Assembly (NCBI RefSeq): GCF_902362185.1
Contig: NC_044503.1
Location: forward strand, 20,959,484 to 21,023,483
DNA length: 64,000 nucleotides
Direction of reading: 5' to 3'
Source: Chanos chanos
Taxonomy: Eukaryota; Chordata; Actinopteri; Gonorynchiformes; Chanidae
Made by a program: the position numbers and the translations under genes. Position 1 is the first letter of the stretch, and each line of letters begins with the position of its first letter. Under the pieces are notes generated by a model, which was not told the origin of the DNA, made no database searches, and saw only the letters and a program-made list of their open reading frames with translations. This document shows, in pieces, positions 13,341 to 26,150 of the stretch.

Positions 13341-15779
13341 AACAAATGGCGCGTTGCCTCCATCTACTGGACTGGAGTGCCGAGGTGGACTGGTAACGGA
13401 ATGGCAAATGCCGCGAGTTGACGAGTCGGCAAGAGACAGCATTCGTAAGTTTAATCAATCGTCTTTATCTAACTATCTTAATGAAAAATTATACACGGTG
13501 ATCATGTACAATACCCATTTAAAACACATTTATCGTAAGCACTCTGTTATAATTTTGAATGCGTTAAAATACCACCACTTGAGGTCGCTGTTGAACGAGA
13601 AAGACGAGAAACAGTTGAACGTCAGATGCATTGTCCAAGATACATCTAATGACGGCTGTCTTCTTGCGGAAAAAACAGTTTTGCTCATTAGAGTGGAGAA
13701 ATTGGCCTAATTTTTGTGTAATCTTAATGCAATGAAAGAGCCAACGGCATTAAACTGCACATCATACATATATATGTATTTTCTTAAATCCACTGCAAGA
13801 GCCCCAAACAACAAAACATTCTGGCAACAGTGATAGCAAGGGAGGGAACTGGTGACCCCTTTTCCCATTTTTTTTTTGTCATTTCGCAAATGCAACTTAA
13901 TATCTTGCCATTGTGACAAAATAAGTAAAAATTGCGACCTACTGTATCACATTTATGACTTAATATCACATAATTATGAATTATTATTCAAAGTTCCAAC
14001 TTAATATCTTGACATTATAATTTAATGTCTAGAACTATTATTTCGTATTTCAGAGTTAAGATATAGTATCACACAGTTACCAGCCGGTGTGTTGTAATTC
14101 TGCTTTAATATCTAAAAATTACAATTTAGTTATTACATCTGTGTTGCGTTTGCCTTCATGCTCGAATGAATGATGTACTCTGTATCACACTAGCTGTCTA
14201 GAATGGCACTAGAGGACTGTGAATAATTGTTGCCACACCAACAAGTGACCCTAGTAAAGTCTGGCAATGCTATGAAACGGAATCAAAGTTGACCAGCAGT
14301 TAACATGTCATGAAATAATTTTGGGCTAAATTGCAATAGCTAAATATGATGCAACCGTTACCGAGTCTGCGTGTGCATATGCATAACAAGTTAATCTCGG
14401 ACACTACTGTAGATTATGAAAAGTTAAGGCATTTGATTCTTTGAGAAATTGAGACCTAGAACTGTTTCTGTGCATTGTACAAAGCTCGTACATAGACAAA
14501 GTGCCCGATGAGCCTAGCATGTTCTGCTATGTAGCGTTGAGTACTATTTATTTATAAACATGTCCTGAGGATAGCTGCCCAACCCCCTTTCTTATATTAC
14601 CCATAATAAGTGGGAGTCATTAGATTTTAGTCTCAAATTATAATGAGACATTAAGTGTAACTGTAAGGTATTGCGGCACGATCGTAATTGCAAGATATCA
14701 AGTCATAACCGCGGGATGTTAAGGTGGAATGTAGAAATATTAATCCATAATTGTTAATTATTACACCACAGTTCTGATATATTGAGTCATATTTACTATG
14801 TCGTAGCTTTATATCATATGTCGTATGACGGGTCGCTGTCCTCGTAAATACTTGGCTATGCGTTCATTTCTTTTTCTGTGTATGGTAAACCGCTTGCTCG
14901 GTAACAACAAGTATGTAATCAATGTTCAAACCAATAAACTAAGGGGACACAAGCAGCTTACTACCCAAATTACTTTAATCTAGTAGCCAACTAAAGTTCT
15001 TTTTCCCCTCTCAAAGCAAGAGTCTTACAGGTTACATCAACAGCTGCTGACTGAGGGTTGTTCTCTGGGTGGTCCGTATGTCCCCCTCGACTACGGAGCG
15101 ATGCAGTTGCTCCCAGAGGGCAATAATTACGGCTCGTTCGTTTCACTTGATTCGGACGCTGTACAGTAATGACGTTTCACAAGTCAGAACAGCCGAAATA
15201 AGCTTGAATTTATATTTCCCAGTGATATTATTACAGTATTACAAATATTACATATTAAAATAAGATATGATGCATGTTGCTCTATCTTTCTTTCCTTCTT
15301 TCTTTCTTATGTGTAGGCCTACATGTTTTTATGTGATTGTTAGGCTGAAATGCTCTTTATGTGGTTAGTTCTGTCTTTGGTTTTTGGCGGATACAGCATG
15401 GACCCATTATTACTGTGCAAGACTTAGCCAAAGATTTTAGAGGAGGGCTGAAGGAATCTGGAGGAAATGGGCATTGAGAATGCCTTCATAGAAATCAAGC
15501 CTGCATTCCTCTCATTTCCCAGCTGAGAGAGTGAGTAAAGAGGAGGAGAAGGGAGGGGAGTGGCAGCTAAGGAAAAAGAGTAGAAAGATATGAGGGGTGG
15601 AAGAAACAAATAAATAACTGATAAAAATGGAGGTCATGAAAATGCATGTGAATTGAAAAATAGAGTGGTAAAAATGGATGTGAAATGAAAAACAGTGATA
15701 AATTTTCAAGTGATTTGATTACGGACTGATTGAACTGTCGAACTGTCGAACTGATCGAGTTTTTGGCTCTCAACTTGCA
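13341..15779. other. Spacer with decayed AT-rich minisatellite
   Basis: No gene was recognised. Around 13870-14130 a loose repeat with the core ACTTAATATC recurs, and around 14640-14830 similar words recur in the opposite orientation (GATATTAAG-like). This could be the two arms of an old palindromic element or independent simple-sequence decay. A 118-codon open frame at 13354-13710 has no recognisable homology. Confidence 0.4.
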
Positions 15780-16170
15780 GGGAGTTGCAAGTGTCATCTT
15801 CCTCATCATTGCCATCCTGGCAGCTGCTGCGGCTTCATGGCTATTCTTCCTCCTGTGCTGCCGTGGCTGTGCTGCCTGCCTCAGTTGTGCCCTCCCTCCA
15901 CTGTTCTGTCATCTCTATTTCTGTCTACCTATTGCATACCTGTCTGGCCATGATGGGATCTCCTCTCTGTGGTCTTTCTCAAGATTTTTCCCTATATCAT
16001 CTGGGTTTTTTAGGGAGTTTTTTCTTGCCCGCTATGTGGATTAAGTCAGGGGATCCTCTCCTGCTTTGTCTGCTTTGTTTACTGTAAACCTGTGGGCATG
16101 TAAAGCCCTCTGAGAGTGTAAACAGTGATATTGGGCTTTAAATAAACTTGACCTTGAACTTGAACTGGAT
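15780..16170 (+). repeat. Teleost interspersed repeat, 3' end copy
   Basis: The end reads AAAGCCCTCTGAGAGTGTAA, then a TATTGGGC word and a tail AAATAAACTTGACCTTGAAC. The inverse copy at about 45243-46350 matches this end, including the words for 'TTTTTCTTGCCCG' and 'GGCCA(T/A)GA'. The TGAA-type tail is typical of L2-like LINE 3' ends and SINEs that share them. The exact family was not determined. Confidence 0.6.
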
Positions 16171-17427
16171 AACACACCAACATCCAAGAACAGTGTCCTG
16201 CATTTTAAATCTTCCTTAAAGACTTTGTGAGCTTTGATGGATTGATATATGTCTTTTTTGGTCAACACAAAATACAATTTTGAACTTCAGTTAAAAAAAT
16301 TTCAGTTAAAGAAATCACTGCAATATACGATTGTTTGGAAGAATTTTAGAGTACACTGGTACTATTTCTTGCATGACTTACACTAGGTGGCCATAGTACA
16401 CTGTTGTCCATGTCTGTGCTAGGTACACAACACACATCATGTGCTGCTGCACAGTCTAAACGAAATTTTGGGAGGAAAAAAAAACTCTATAAATTTAAAC
16501 CAGATTTTCCAAATGCAGCTGACTCCAACGCACACAAATGTCCATCTAAAAAAAAGGATTTTCAATAAAGAATGAAAATGTATTATTAACTCATACCCTC
16601 ATGTGAGTATAATGATCATGCGGTAGAAATCAGTGGTGAGCCGACGTGCACATGAACATTGCCTACTAAATCTTGACTCTAACTTTCCGTTCACACTTCA
16701 GCCAAACACAGCTCATCAGAGTAAACGGGGCAGAACAGATGAAAAGACACTTTGTAAGCAGTTGCTTCATTTACAGCATTTTCATTCTGTCAGGTTTTCA
16801 TCTGTTTCTTTTTGTTTAGAATATGACCTCTTAGTGGTGGTGAAAAAACAAAAAAACATTTCACCGTGTTTAAATTAAAGGAATTTGTGCATTTTGATGA
16901 TCTGTTTGCAACAATCTAAATGTAACAGCATCTAACAGTTAAGTGAGACTTGTGTTGGGGAAATATTTCCTAGGTGAAGCCTCAGTTGTCACTGATACTA
17001 GGAATAAAAGTCCATGAAAATTCCATTCTATTTGCTGCTGACAAAACAGAGATGTGATGATGCACTGTTTGTAAAAATATTTTGAAAAAAAATCATGTGT
17101 TAAAAGAATAAATGTAAAAGTAAGTCTTCAGGTGGCACCCATGATGGATAAATAGGGATGTTTCTATACAATCTGTAGACATGAACTGTTATTTGCAGAA
17201 AAGTATAGCCACAGAGCAGGAGATCAGGGATCCACAAAAGTAATGTCTATTTAGTGCTATTTAATTCTAGAGGTGTGTTTCCTTTTTCAAATGCAGATTC
17301 AGTCAAACAGTATCCAAATTCCAGTGGTTCAAATTGCTCTTGGTTAATAGAAGTACACAGATAATTGCTGCAAATTCAGAAGAGTGTTCAGAGGAAGACA
17401 TGATGAAAGTCATTATTACCCATGGAG

Positions 17428-17432
<5 letters not shown>

Positions 17433-17465
<33 letters not shown>
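17433..17465. repeat. (GA)n microsatellite
   Basis: Roughly 16 perfect GA units read directly from the sequence. Confidence 0.9.
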
Positions 17466-17466
<1 letters not shown>

Positions 17467-18269
17467 ATCTTATTACAACAACTCTTTTGTGTGCAGGACA
17501 GACCATCATGCCTTCCCGTTGCTTTCAGGGACTGTACTGCACCTGATCACTTTGGCTATGCTATTCACTGCTACCATGGAGAAGGTAACTGTGAAACTTA
17601 ATATTGCATTCTGCTATGTCACACTGTGTCATCATTAAAAGTCTTCATACTGTGTATTCAGCAGTGAGCATTAATAATTGATTTATTGTATATTTTTGTC
17701 CCAATCCAAGAATTAGAATGTGCTGCAATAAATTAAATATCTTACCTGTGTCTTTTATATTTCTGACCATTACTGTGTGTGTTTCTGTCATGGTGGGTTT
17801 GGGGAGATGTGGAAAATTCCGACCTCTGGTATAAGTGTATATTTGACAGTGCCACAGGAACATGGCTTTGTGCCTCTGCCACTGAGAACGGTAACTTTTA
17901 CAGAAAACATAAACAGAAAATATAAACCATTATTAACTTCTCATTTTGTACTTGCATTAAGAGTTTATTTCTTTCATAATTATTTGGTGGAAAGAGTGAG
18001 GAGTTTTTTTTTTTTTACATCAGCACAGTTGTTTTTTTCTTTGTCAGACCCCCCCCCCCTCCCCCCCCAAAATATAGAGCAAATAAATAGAAAACACACA
18101 AAGAAATTAATCTAGTCTGTCCGCCTCACATTTTTTGCCTTGGAACTGGCTCTCGCCCAGGCAGACTTGACAAATACTGAATGAAAGAAAAACATAAAGG
18201 ATTAAAGAGCAGCACATGGGGTTCTCAATGCTGGCTTTTATTCCCGGTTAAACCGCCAACAATGCCTTG

Positions 18270-18271
<2 letters not shown>

Positions 18272-18302
<31 letters not shown>

Positions 18303-18320
18303 ACAAAACAAAACAAAACA
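18272..18320. repeat. Poly-C run of 29 followed by (AAAAC)n
   Basis: A homopolymer of 29 C ends at 18300 and is followed directly by four or five AAAAC units. A similar poly-C then AAAAC arrangement occurs at 32300-32375, which suggests both are tails of a related interspersed repeat. Confidence 0.85.
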
Positions 18321-20694
18321 GGGACAGCGTGTATGTCAGTCTTTCAAATGTTGCAAAGACACTGATATGAGCCAAATGCAGTCATGTAACATTCTTTTGA
18401 TGTGCCTCTTTTGATACTTCTAGGTGAGCTGAAATTATACCTTCTTTGGTCTCTAGATGTCAGCCCATACACAGTCATAGTTTCATAAGACAAACCTTTT
18501 TTTTATCTATTGGCATTGTTAACATCTGTGATTGGTTGTCTGTTGAGTGTGATGTCTTTGACCGACAGTTTAGTTCTCCTCCATCTCTACAGTGGCTTCA
18601 GGCAGTCCAGGCCCTCATGGTTCTTCACCGAACTCTGTCAGATTCCTGCAGGTAATGAACAGAATTTTAAACTCATCTTATATTTTAAGGTGAATCTGTG
18701 AACAATCTACCCCATAAGCCATTACAGAGGGACAGATATCTGTATGCTCTATATATACAATGTTTGAAGAATATAACATAATGCAATTACATACTGTGGT
18801 GTACCACAAAAACCTGCAGCTCTTTGGAACACTACAACCCAGAGAGGACTCTGTTCCTATTGTGGGAGAGAATTCTCAGCCTAGGCCAGATATGGCTAAG
18901 ATTCTAACCAGACTGTTCACTTACTTTCAAAATAAATAATCAAAGTTTTCAGAGTCTGATGCAGTATACAAATGGAGCCGGTCCCAGGAGTGGCTGAAGC
19001 AATCCTCACAAAGCACAGATTCTTATACATATTCTTATCCATTCCCCAAAAAAGGATGTGCATTGCCTCATCTCTTTGTGGTTGGGTGCCCCTGCCAGCC
19101 CAGCCTTGCAGGTTCCCCATCCACTCTGCAATATGTCATTATTTTATATTCTCCCTTTACAACAAGCATACGTTTTCACCAATATTTACTGCCCCACTCA
19201 TTAGTGGAATAAGACACACTGTGTAACCTTGAATGTTTCACCGTCCGCATGCTTTGTTAATGACCACAACACACCGGCAGAGGCCCCCTCCTTATCTTGC
19301 ATGCAGCCCCTAAAGGGCCTCACAGACCTCTTCTTTTTGAACACAAAGAACTTGATATTTCTTGTAGTACAAAAGATTGTATAGTTACAACTTTTAATAC
19401 AAATGATTACACTGATTCACTCCTATAAAAATGATTACATAATTGTTACAGTGTTTATCATGATTGTTACAATGAGTAACTTAAGGAAACATTATTTCTC
19501 CGACACTATGTTATTCCAACCCATATTATGCCATCTGCAGGGCCGTAGCCAGGGCAAAATTTTAATTGAGGTCTAGAAGCATAAGTAAAGCGGGTTTATT
19601 TTATATCTGTATATTTGTACCCTTTTTTTTTTACTTGTACTTTTTTGCATGTACTTTTTTTGCCAGGAAATTTTGAGTTTCAGACATGTACTTTCCTGCA
19701 TTCTGGTGAAATTTTAATGCTTGTGAATCATAATGTAACCTATGAACAGAAAATCGACTTTTAGGACAAATAGTTGAAAATATTCTGGGAAAAAAAACCA
19801 AAAAACAGTTTATCTCAACTATTTTCTAAAATAAGCTCAGGGCCTTGAGTATTGTTAGTTAGTTAATATAGCAACATGTAGTTACTCTGTTGGACCACAT
19901 TGCACAGGTAACGTTAATTTTCAAAGCTGTCAAATTATGAGGCCAGCCAGTGCTGTAAGATGAAATCACATTGACAAGAAGCAGAGTACCAGCCAGTGCT
20001 GCGCTTGTGATTACTGATGAGGTTGTTACAGTCTGGTGAGTGTTACAAGCTAGCTAGCTGTTTCAGAGATGTCTGACAGTTGCCTCACTCTTGCTTGGCA
20101 ACAGGGCTATCTGCGACCTGCTACTCAGCAAAGTTTTCTAAAAGTTTTAGGCAGGCTCTTCCTGAATCATTTTTTGTCAATTTGTAAACCATACAATGCA
20201 GCATTAGGCTAAGCATACCTATTAAGTTCACGCACCCATTAAGCACAATATCATCTATTAGCTCAAATTACTTATAGAAAAAAGTAGTGTATTATCCTAT
20301 TTGATGTCTTAACCAATTTATGTGTTTGTTACTACATAGCGGCTGTAATTTTAAGACAGTCAGATAACTACATACAAAGATATGGGTATCTGTGTGTTCA
20401 CACTTGTTGGCAGCCATTTTGAAGGCAGTCTGAAAACTTTGACCATAAGTGGAGTGCTGTAAACTCAGATTTTTCAGATGTTTTTACCTTAATTTGGGTA
20501 AGTATCACTAGTCATTGCAAAATTAAGAGATTAATGTTTAGAACTATGCATAGTATATCTTGGAACTTGGATGTAGGAAATAGTTACAGTTAAATCAAAA
20601 GACCGTTTTAGAGACATAGCACAGGCGCTACAGTACATAGTTAGCATACTAGCCATATAAGATTGTTTGCTACACCAATATATTACATCACAGG

Positions 20695-22734
20695 TAGGGT
20701 TGCCACCTTCTATGTGGAGAAATAAGGGACGCCTCCTTTATAAGTGTCCTGCCCCCCTGCCACCCACAGCAAGTCCTACATCTTTTCCCCCCTGGTGAAG
20801 CACTGATTGTCTTGGAATCCAATATGCCAATACAAACGGTTTGAAGTGCTTTATTGCAAGACAAAATAACAAAAGCACGTACAATTACAAGTGTAACAAA
20901 AATATTTGTATTATATTTTGGATTTGTAATATTGATTGGTTTGACACAAACAAGACTGAAACATCACAAACATAACATTGTGTTCATCCCAAACAAATGG
21001 AAACATCAGTAACTGCAAGAATTCCCCAGTAGCCTCGCTTTGTTTCCATAGCAGCTGTTCAGTCAGTCACTCTTTCTGTGTGGAGCCAATCATCTTTCTC
21101 TCTCTACTTGGTCTTCCACGAGCACTTTTTATCACTCCTTGCTGCATTAAGCAGTGTTTTTTCTCTTGGAGAGAGAGGGGCTGAAGACAGTAAAGCCAGT
21201 TGCTGTTGGAGAAGTCAAACCATTTTTCAATGTATCTAATGGCTATGTCAATGAATGCAGTGAATTTTTCCTTTGCTTTATCTGCATCAACTGGAGAGAG
21301 ACGCTGCGTCTTCACTTTTGTCAGGTATCCATAGACCTAGTCGTCTCGCCTCTGTGTCAGTTTGGCTCTAAAGGAATGCATAATGGAATACAGCTCTACA
21401 CAGGTGGTACCATTGGCCTCAAGCTTCTTTACAACACTTTCAAAAAGGGACAAAATGTTATTGCATCACTGTCCTCTTCATCCTGCACCCCAGCAACATC
21501 AGTGCTGAGCTTCAGCAAAGTGCAGAAAGTGCAGATGCGTCCCCAAGGCTGATGAAGTATGACTTCAATGCGGACCAGTTTTGCATGAGCCGAGAGATGG
21601 CTGGATTGGGGGAAAGCCATCCTGTTGTGACATGCCGCAGGACTTCTTGGAGGTCTACGTCACAGAACTCACAAAATTCTTTCAGTGACTCTCTTCTTTT
21701 AGCTGATGCAGAAAAGTGGCTATACACTTTTAGAACCACATTCTCAACATCTATGGTCAGACTAGTGCACGCTTGACTGTGTCTAGTGCACGCTTGACTG
21801 TGTTATGCACAATATGGGTGTGGCAGTTACCCTGAAGAAGATTATTTTGTTTTTTCTTCAAGATCATGTAGACTGAGTTGTATATACCATAGTTTACATT
21901 TGTGTTGGCAGAACTGAAAGCTGAGACTTGACCAAATGACAATCCAAGTTTCCCGAAAGAGTGCAGTATGCAATCCACTTTCCCTCTGCAGATTCGTTGG
22001 GAATCTCCATGAAATCAACCATTTTGTTCATCACTCCACTTTCAGGTGTAAAGAACTGCATGTAATATAGCCTAACGTACATTAATATAGGCTACAGTTG
22101 GGAATATACAATTAATTAAACAATACCATGTCGGCCTCGGGGGAAGTCTGGGGTGTAAGGAATCGAGTGATTCCACTCTGTGTAGTCTGCTCTTTAGCTG
22201 CTCAGACATGGGTAGCACCTGCAGCATGCTGCTTAAGGTCAGACATCCCTCCAAGGTTGACCGAAAAAGCTCGATGGCAAACTGTACAGTTGTCGCCAGA
22301 AACAGGGTTGACCCACCGATATTCCGTCTTCCATTCAGCCCTATATCTCGACAGCCTCTTTTTGCGTTTCACGGGCGGACTTGCAGACATCATTAAAATA
22401 ATAATCAGAAAAAAACAGCACTGAGGGTCCTGTTTTTAACTGAAGGCAACCACTGAGTTAGGTGTAATGGCAACAATGACACTGACGTGCAATCTCACAC
22501 AGCACACAGGGCTTGTCGGTCTGTAGCTCACTACTGAAATTAAACTTCCCCACTCCGCTTGTATAACTGGTTTGATTTCTCTTGATATTATGTTATGTTA
22601 CTCTCAGCACTTTGGAGACCTAGTATATGTATGAAATGATGGCCGGAAATACCCTTGTTGATTCAATACGGGACGCAGCATTTTGTTTTCCAAAACAGGA
22701 TGATCCCTTATTATAAGCGACGGGTTCAACTCTA
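20695..22734 (-). mobile_element. hAT superfamily transposon, decayed, with 8 bp target duplication
   Basis: The element starts TAGGGTTGCCACC and ends, in reverse complement, TAGAGTTGAACCC. It is flanked on both sides by the same 8 bp, ATCACAGG (20687-20694 and 22735-22742). Eight-base duplications and TAG-type ends are diagnostic of hAT elements. The 2,040 bp body carries broken transposase pieces on the minus strand, so it cannot move by itself. Confidence 0.88.
21060..22393 (-). pseudogene. Broken hAT transposase with BED-type zinc finger (KIAA1586-like subfamily)
   Basis: Read from 22393 downward, the first piece has a BED-like finger (CTVCHRAFSV, then KQHAAGATH) preceded by KRKKRLSRYRAEWKTEY, followed by an early stop. 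Later pieces in other frames read SSANTNVNYGIYNSVY, GNCHTHIVHNTVKRAL, and EFCEFCDVDLQEVLRHVTTG with WLSPNPAISRL. These match the catalytic core layout of vertebrate KIAA1586/ZBED-like hAT-derived proteins as I recall them. The stretch between the finger and the core is shortened and the frame changes several times. An 18 bp direct duplication near 21765-21799 repeats DTVKRAL. The hAT C-terminal dimerisation block is not evident. Confidence 0.75.
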
Positions 22735-23189
22735 ATCACAGGTATTACTGGCTTGTGTGTTAAAATCCATAAGACCATAAATTTCCAGTTTATTGATGGT
22801 CAACAGTTGTAGATTGCTGCAATTTTTTTTAAAAGAATTCATATCATTGTAACATGAGTTTAAAGGGTACAGTGCTATAAAGACCAGAGAGTTTCAGTGT
22901 GACATCAACAAGAAAAAGTATCATTTAATATTTAATATCAATATTATTTGCTCATATTAAAGTCACATACAAACTTAACACATAACCTAGATCATTTATG
23001 GTGCAAAATATTATACTTCAAATTTGATATAACATTTTTTTTAAATCAAATTGCTGCTTCTCCTGTGCTCTCTTTAAGCTCATTTACACTGAACGTCTCT
23101 GTAAATATTTCATAAACAGACATTAAACATTCACTGATGGTTGTCACTTTAAGTTAATCTTTAAAAAATGATTAGGCCTATTAAATTAT

Positions 23190-24940
23190 TTTTGCAGCCT
23201 GAAGATGACAAAATTGGGGTGGAACTATAGTACATGCCGAAAGATGCAAGAGGCATGTCATCTATACGAACAGGGAGCCATCAGAAACTTGTCATATCTG
23301 TCCAAAGTTCGGAGTAGACAGAAACGCTCTAGTAAAGGAGCACATCAGTGTTGAGGCCCATCAAGGGTGTTTACCTGAGTGCAGAGACAGAAAGGGAGAT
23401 CTCAGGTTGTCTTCAGGTATTCTAGGTTACAGTAAGACAAATTGGACCATTAAATAGAGGTGTCTATGATAAGAGTCAGTTTATACAATAGATACTGATC
23501 ACTGATACAAATATATAGGCTTGAATACATCTGTGTATGTGTATAGAAAAATGTATTTATTTATTTAATCTCTTCTCTGTGTTGGTCCTTTCCCAATGGG
23601 GCTGGGGATTCACCAGATCTGATCTTTTAGATCTGGTGCAAGAGTATGTGCAGGTGAATGATCTGGAAACACCACTTGAGAGGCCTAGATGCAAGTGGTT
23701 CCAGAGATTCATAAGAGACCATCCCAAGTTGACATTCAGAAAATCTGAGCAATTTCCTGAGTCAAGGGCCAAGGCAATGAATGAGATTGCCATTTTTTAC
23801 CATGGTCCAGTGAAGTTCTTGGGAAAATATTGGATGACATACAACTGCATAACAAACCACAAAACATATGCAATGTGGATGAAACATGCTTCATTACAGA
23901 TCCTGCCTCAGATAGGGTCCTTGCCCCAAAAGGTTTAAAAAATGTCTACCAATACACAGAGGGGAGTGGTAGAGAGCAGATAACTGTGTGTATTACAGGC
24001 AATGCAGCAGGTCAAAGTCTACCACCCTTTACAGTCTACAAGGCAAAGCACCTCTACAGCTCTTGGTGTGTTCGTGGTATAGAGTCTGCTGGGTATGCTG
24101 TGCTCCACCATGGGTGGATGGAGAGAACCCTGTTTGAGGATTACTTCAAAAACCTTTTCTTGCTGGAGTCTGCAAAGTATTCAGACCCAAACTCTCCAAG
24201 GATCCTCATTTTTGACGGCCATTCATCACACATCTCCCTAAAGATGGCTCAAATGGCAGAGGAAAACAATGTCAAGCTCCTGCAACTTCCATTTCACCTC
24301 ACCCACATCCTTCAGCCTTTGGACAAGGCAGTATTTGGAGAGGTTAAGAGGCAGTGGAAAAAGAAGCTGCTGTGTGATGCATGGGTGTCCAGGGGCAAGA
24401 TCAAGAGGAAAGGTTTCCCTGCAAAGATCAGAGAGGTCTTGGAGACATCTCTAAAATCCCAGAACGTAAGAGGTGGGTTTGAGGCCACTGGGATTTGTCC
24501 ACGGAACCCAAATCGGGTAAAAAGCCTTCAGAGAGTGTTACTATACAGCACTAACCAGAGCCTACTAGTGTTAAGAGCACCACCAATAGTCTACAGACTG
24601 AGACAAGTCCACTCCCAGAGAACCTGTCAGCATTGCAAATGAATGGTGTGGATTCCATGTCCCAGATTGTTCTGAGTGTGGAAACAATCCCTGGGTCAAA
24701 CATTTTGAACATAAAAAACATCGATGTTGCCAGTCCACCACAAGAAATTATTCCCAAAGCCCAGCCATGCACTTCAGAGGACATCAACTTTGCCTGTAAA
24801 AAAGAGAACTCCAAAAAACAGAGAATAAGTACATTGAAGTATGCAGAATCTCTGACATCTTCAGAAGCCATGGCCAGGTTGGCTGAGAAGGGGGGAAAAA
24901 AAAAGCCAACAGCATTTTGGAAAATGAAAAAATGACAAAC
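23190..24940 (+). pseudogene. Pogo-like (DDE_1) transposase, nearly intact but frameshifted
   Basis: A DNA-binding region is followed by a DDE domain of the Tc1/mariner-pogo type (CENP-B/jerky relatives). An N-terminal psq-like helix-turn-helix is suggested near 23215-23330 (EACHLYEQGAIRNLSY). A Tc5-type helix-turn-helix follows (CKWFQRFIRDHPKLTFRKSE, about 23690-23760). After a one-base frame change near 23832-23845 the catalytic domain runs on: NVDETCF (first D at about 23878), ILIFDGHSSHIS (second D at about 24214), and HILQPLDKAVFG (third D at about 24322), giving DD36D spacing, then GFEATGICPRNPNRV. All three acidic residues are present. A lysine-rich tail continues in another frame to about 24930. 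TA-flanked ends were not located. Confidence 0.85.
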
Positions 24941-26150
24941 CAGAATCAAAGAAAACAATGGCAGCACCGAATCCCAAGCCATGAGACACAGAAAATGCTA
25001 AAGCCCCAGCTGATCCATCCTTCACCATACAAACAGATGTATACCATGCAGTCATTTTCACTACACTGTTATATCCAACCTGTTATACTGGAAGACCCAT
25101 TAACATGTCCACATCCCCTGACAGAGAACACTACGTGATGAAATTTCTGAGCAGAGGCCCAGATAACACATATGTCCTGCCTGTGAGAGATAAAATTGAG
25201 AATGTTGAGAAAAAAATCATTCTGTGCAAGGCAAAACTACAGGAGCCTTCTACTTGAAGAACTCCCAAGAGGTTGAGAATCTTAGTAACCAGCTAGCTAA
25301 CATTTGGTTACATTAGCTAATGCTAGCTAATTAGCTAGCTAGCCAGCTCGATAACGTTTAGCTGATACAAAATGATACAAAATGTCATTCGGAAGTACTG
25401 CTGTCCCATAGGTAGTGAACAGACTGGTTCAACAGATATGTGAACATGGTAAATATGTAATGTTAATATTTATCTACGGTGACCATATCTTGGTTTTCAA
25501 GGACACTAGTTAACAGACCCTAAATTTTACTCGCTCTTGGTAGGCTCTCATTGTTTTTATCCCTCAGACTATTAGATGTGATAGAAACATGGTCGCAAGT
25601 TCTAATTGGCTGAAATAAGTCTTATTTGGCGGATCAATACGACCATAGGGCTTACAGAGAATTCACTCAGATTTGTTGACTGTTCTGCCTAGGCTATACT
25701 CTAACATTAGCGTCATAGATGTGTCGGCAGGGGGATCTATAATAATGTCAAAACACTTTTGTTCACAAAATAAAATCATGTTCATTCACACGCACATATA
25801 ATGCAAAACATCAGCCCGAGAAGGAAAAAAATTTACTGAGGTCCAGACCTCGGCGACCTTATAGCTGGCTACGAGGGTGGGTACGGGTATCAGCAAATGC
25901 TACAAAGGCTGCGTCTGCTCTGTCCCGGCATTTTAATATTTCCAAGTGTGTGTGTGTGAGTGGTAGCCTACACTGAAACTTGCAGTGATAACGATCTTGC
26001 AAATTTCACTGTTTTCACATTGATTTCACTGTTACACTGAGCATTTTTTTTTTTTGCTTTTAGCATCGAACGTTTCCAGCGTTTTTTTCTACCTGAGAAA
26101 ATGCTCTGCATTTTTCATCAAAAAAGACACTACATGTGAACACACCCTTA

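Larger units (their letters stand above)
16171..19537. other. Spacer, simple repeats only
   Basis: No coding exon was recognised. It contains a (GA)n run at about 17433-17465, a short C-rich run near 18050-18067, and a pure C run of 29 bases at 18272-18300 followed by (AAAAC)n. Confidence 0.45.
19538..25879. mobile_element. Candidate composite DNA transposon with inverted ends (about 6.3 kb)
   Basis: The left end reads CAGGGCCGTAGCCAG and, 15 bases later, GAGGTCTAGA. The right end, read in reverse complement, has CGTAGCCAG and, 13 bases later, GAGGTCTGGA. The matching words in the same order and spacing argue for terminal inverted repeats. No target-site duplication was found. Inside lie a complete-looking hAT element (20695-22734) and a pogo-like transposase (about 23190-24940), so this may be a nest of insertions. 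The superfamily of the outer ends is not assigned. Confidence 0.45.

Noticed and set aside
13354-13710. 118-codon open frame next to the rabepk promoter
   Set aside because: No recognisable domain, no splice or start context, and AT-rich low-information content. It could be the first exon of something, but nothing supports that.
18446-18660. Possible coding exon ending at a GTAATG donor near 18652
   Set aside because: The peptide is not recognisable and no partner exons in phase were seen.
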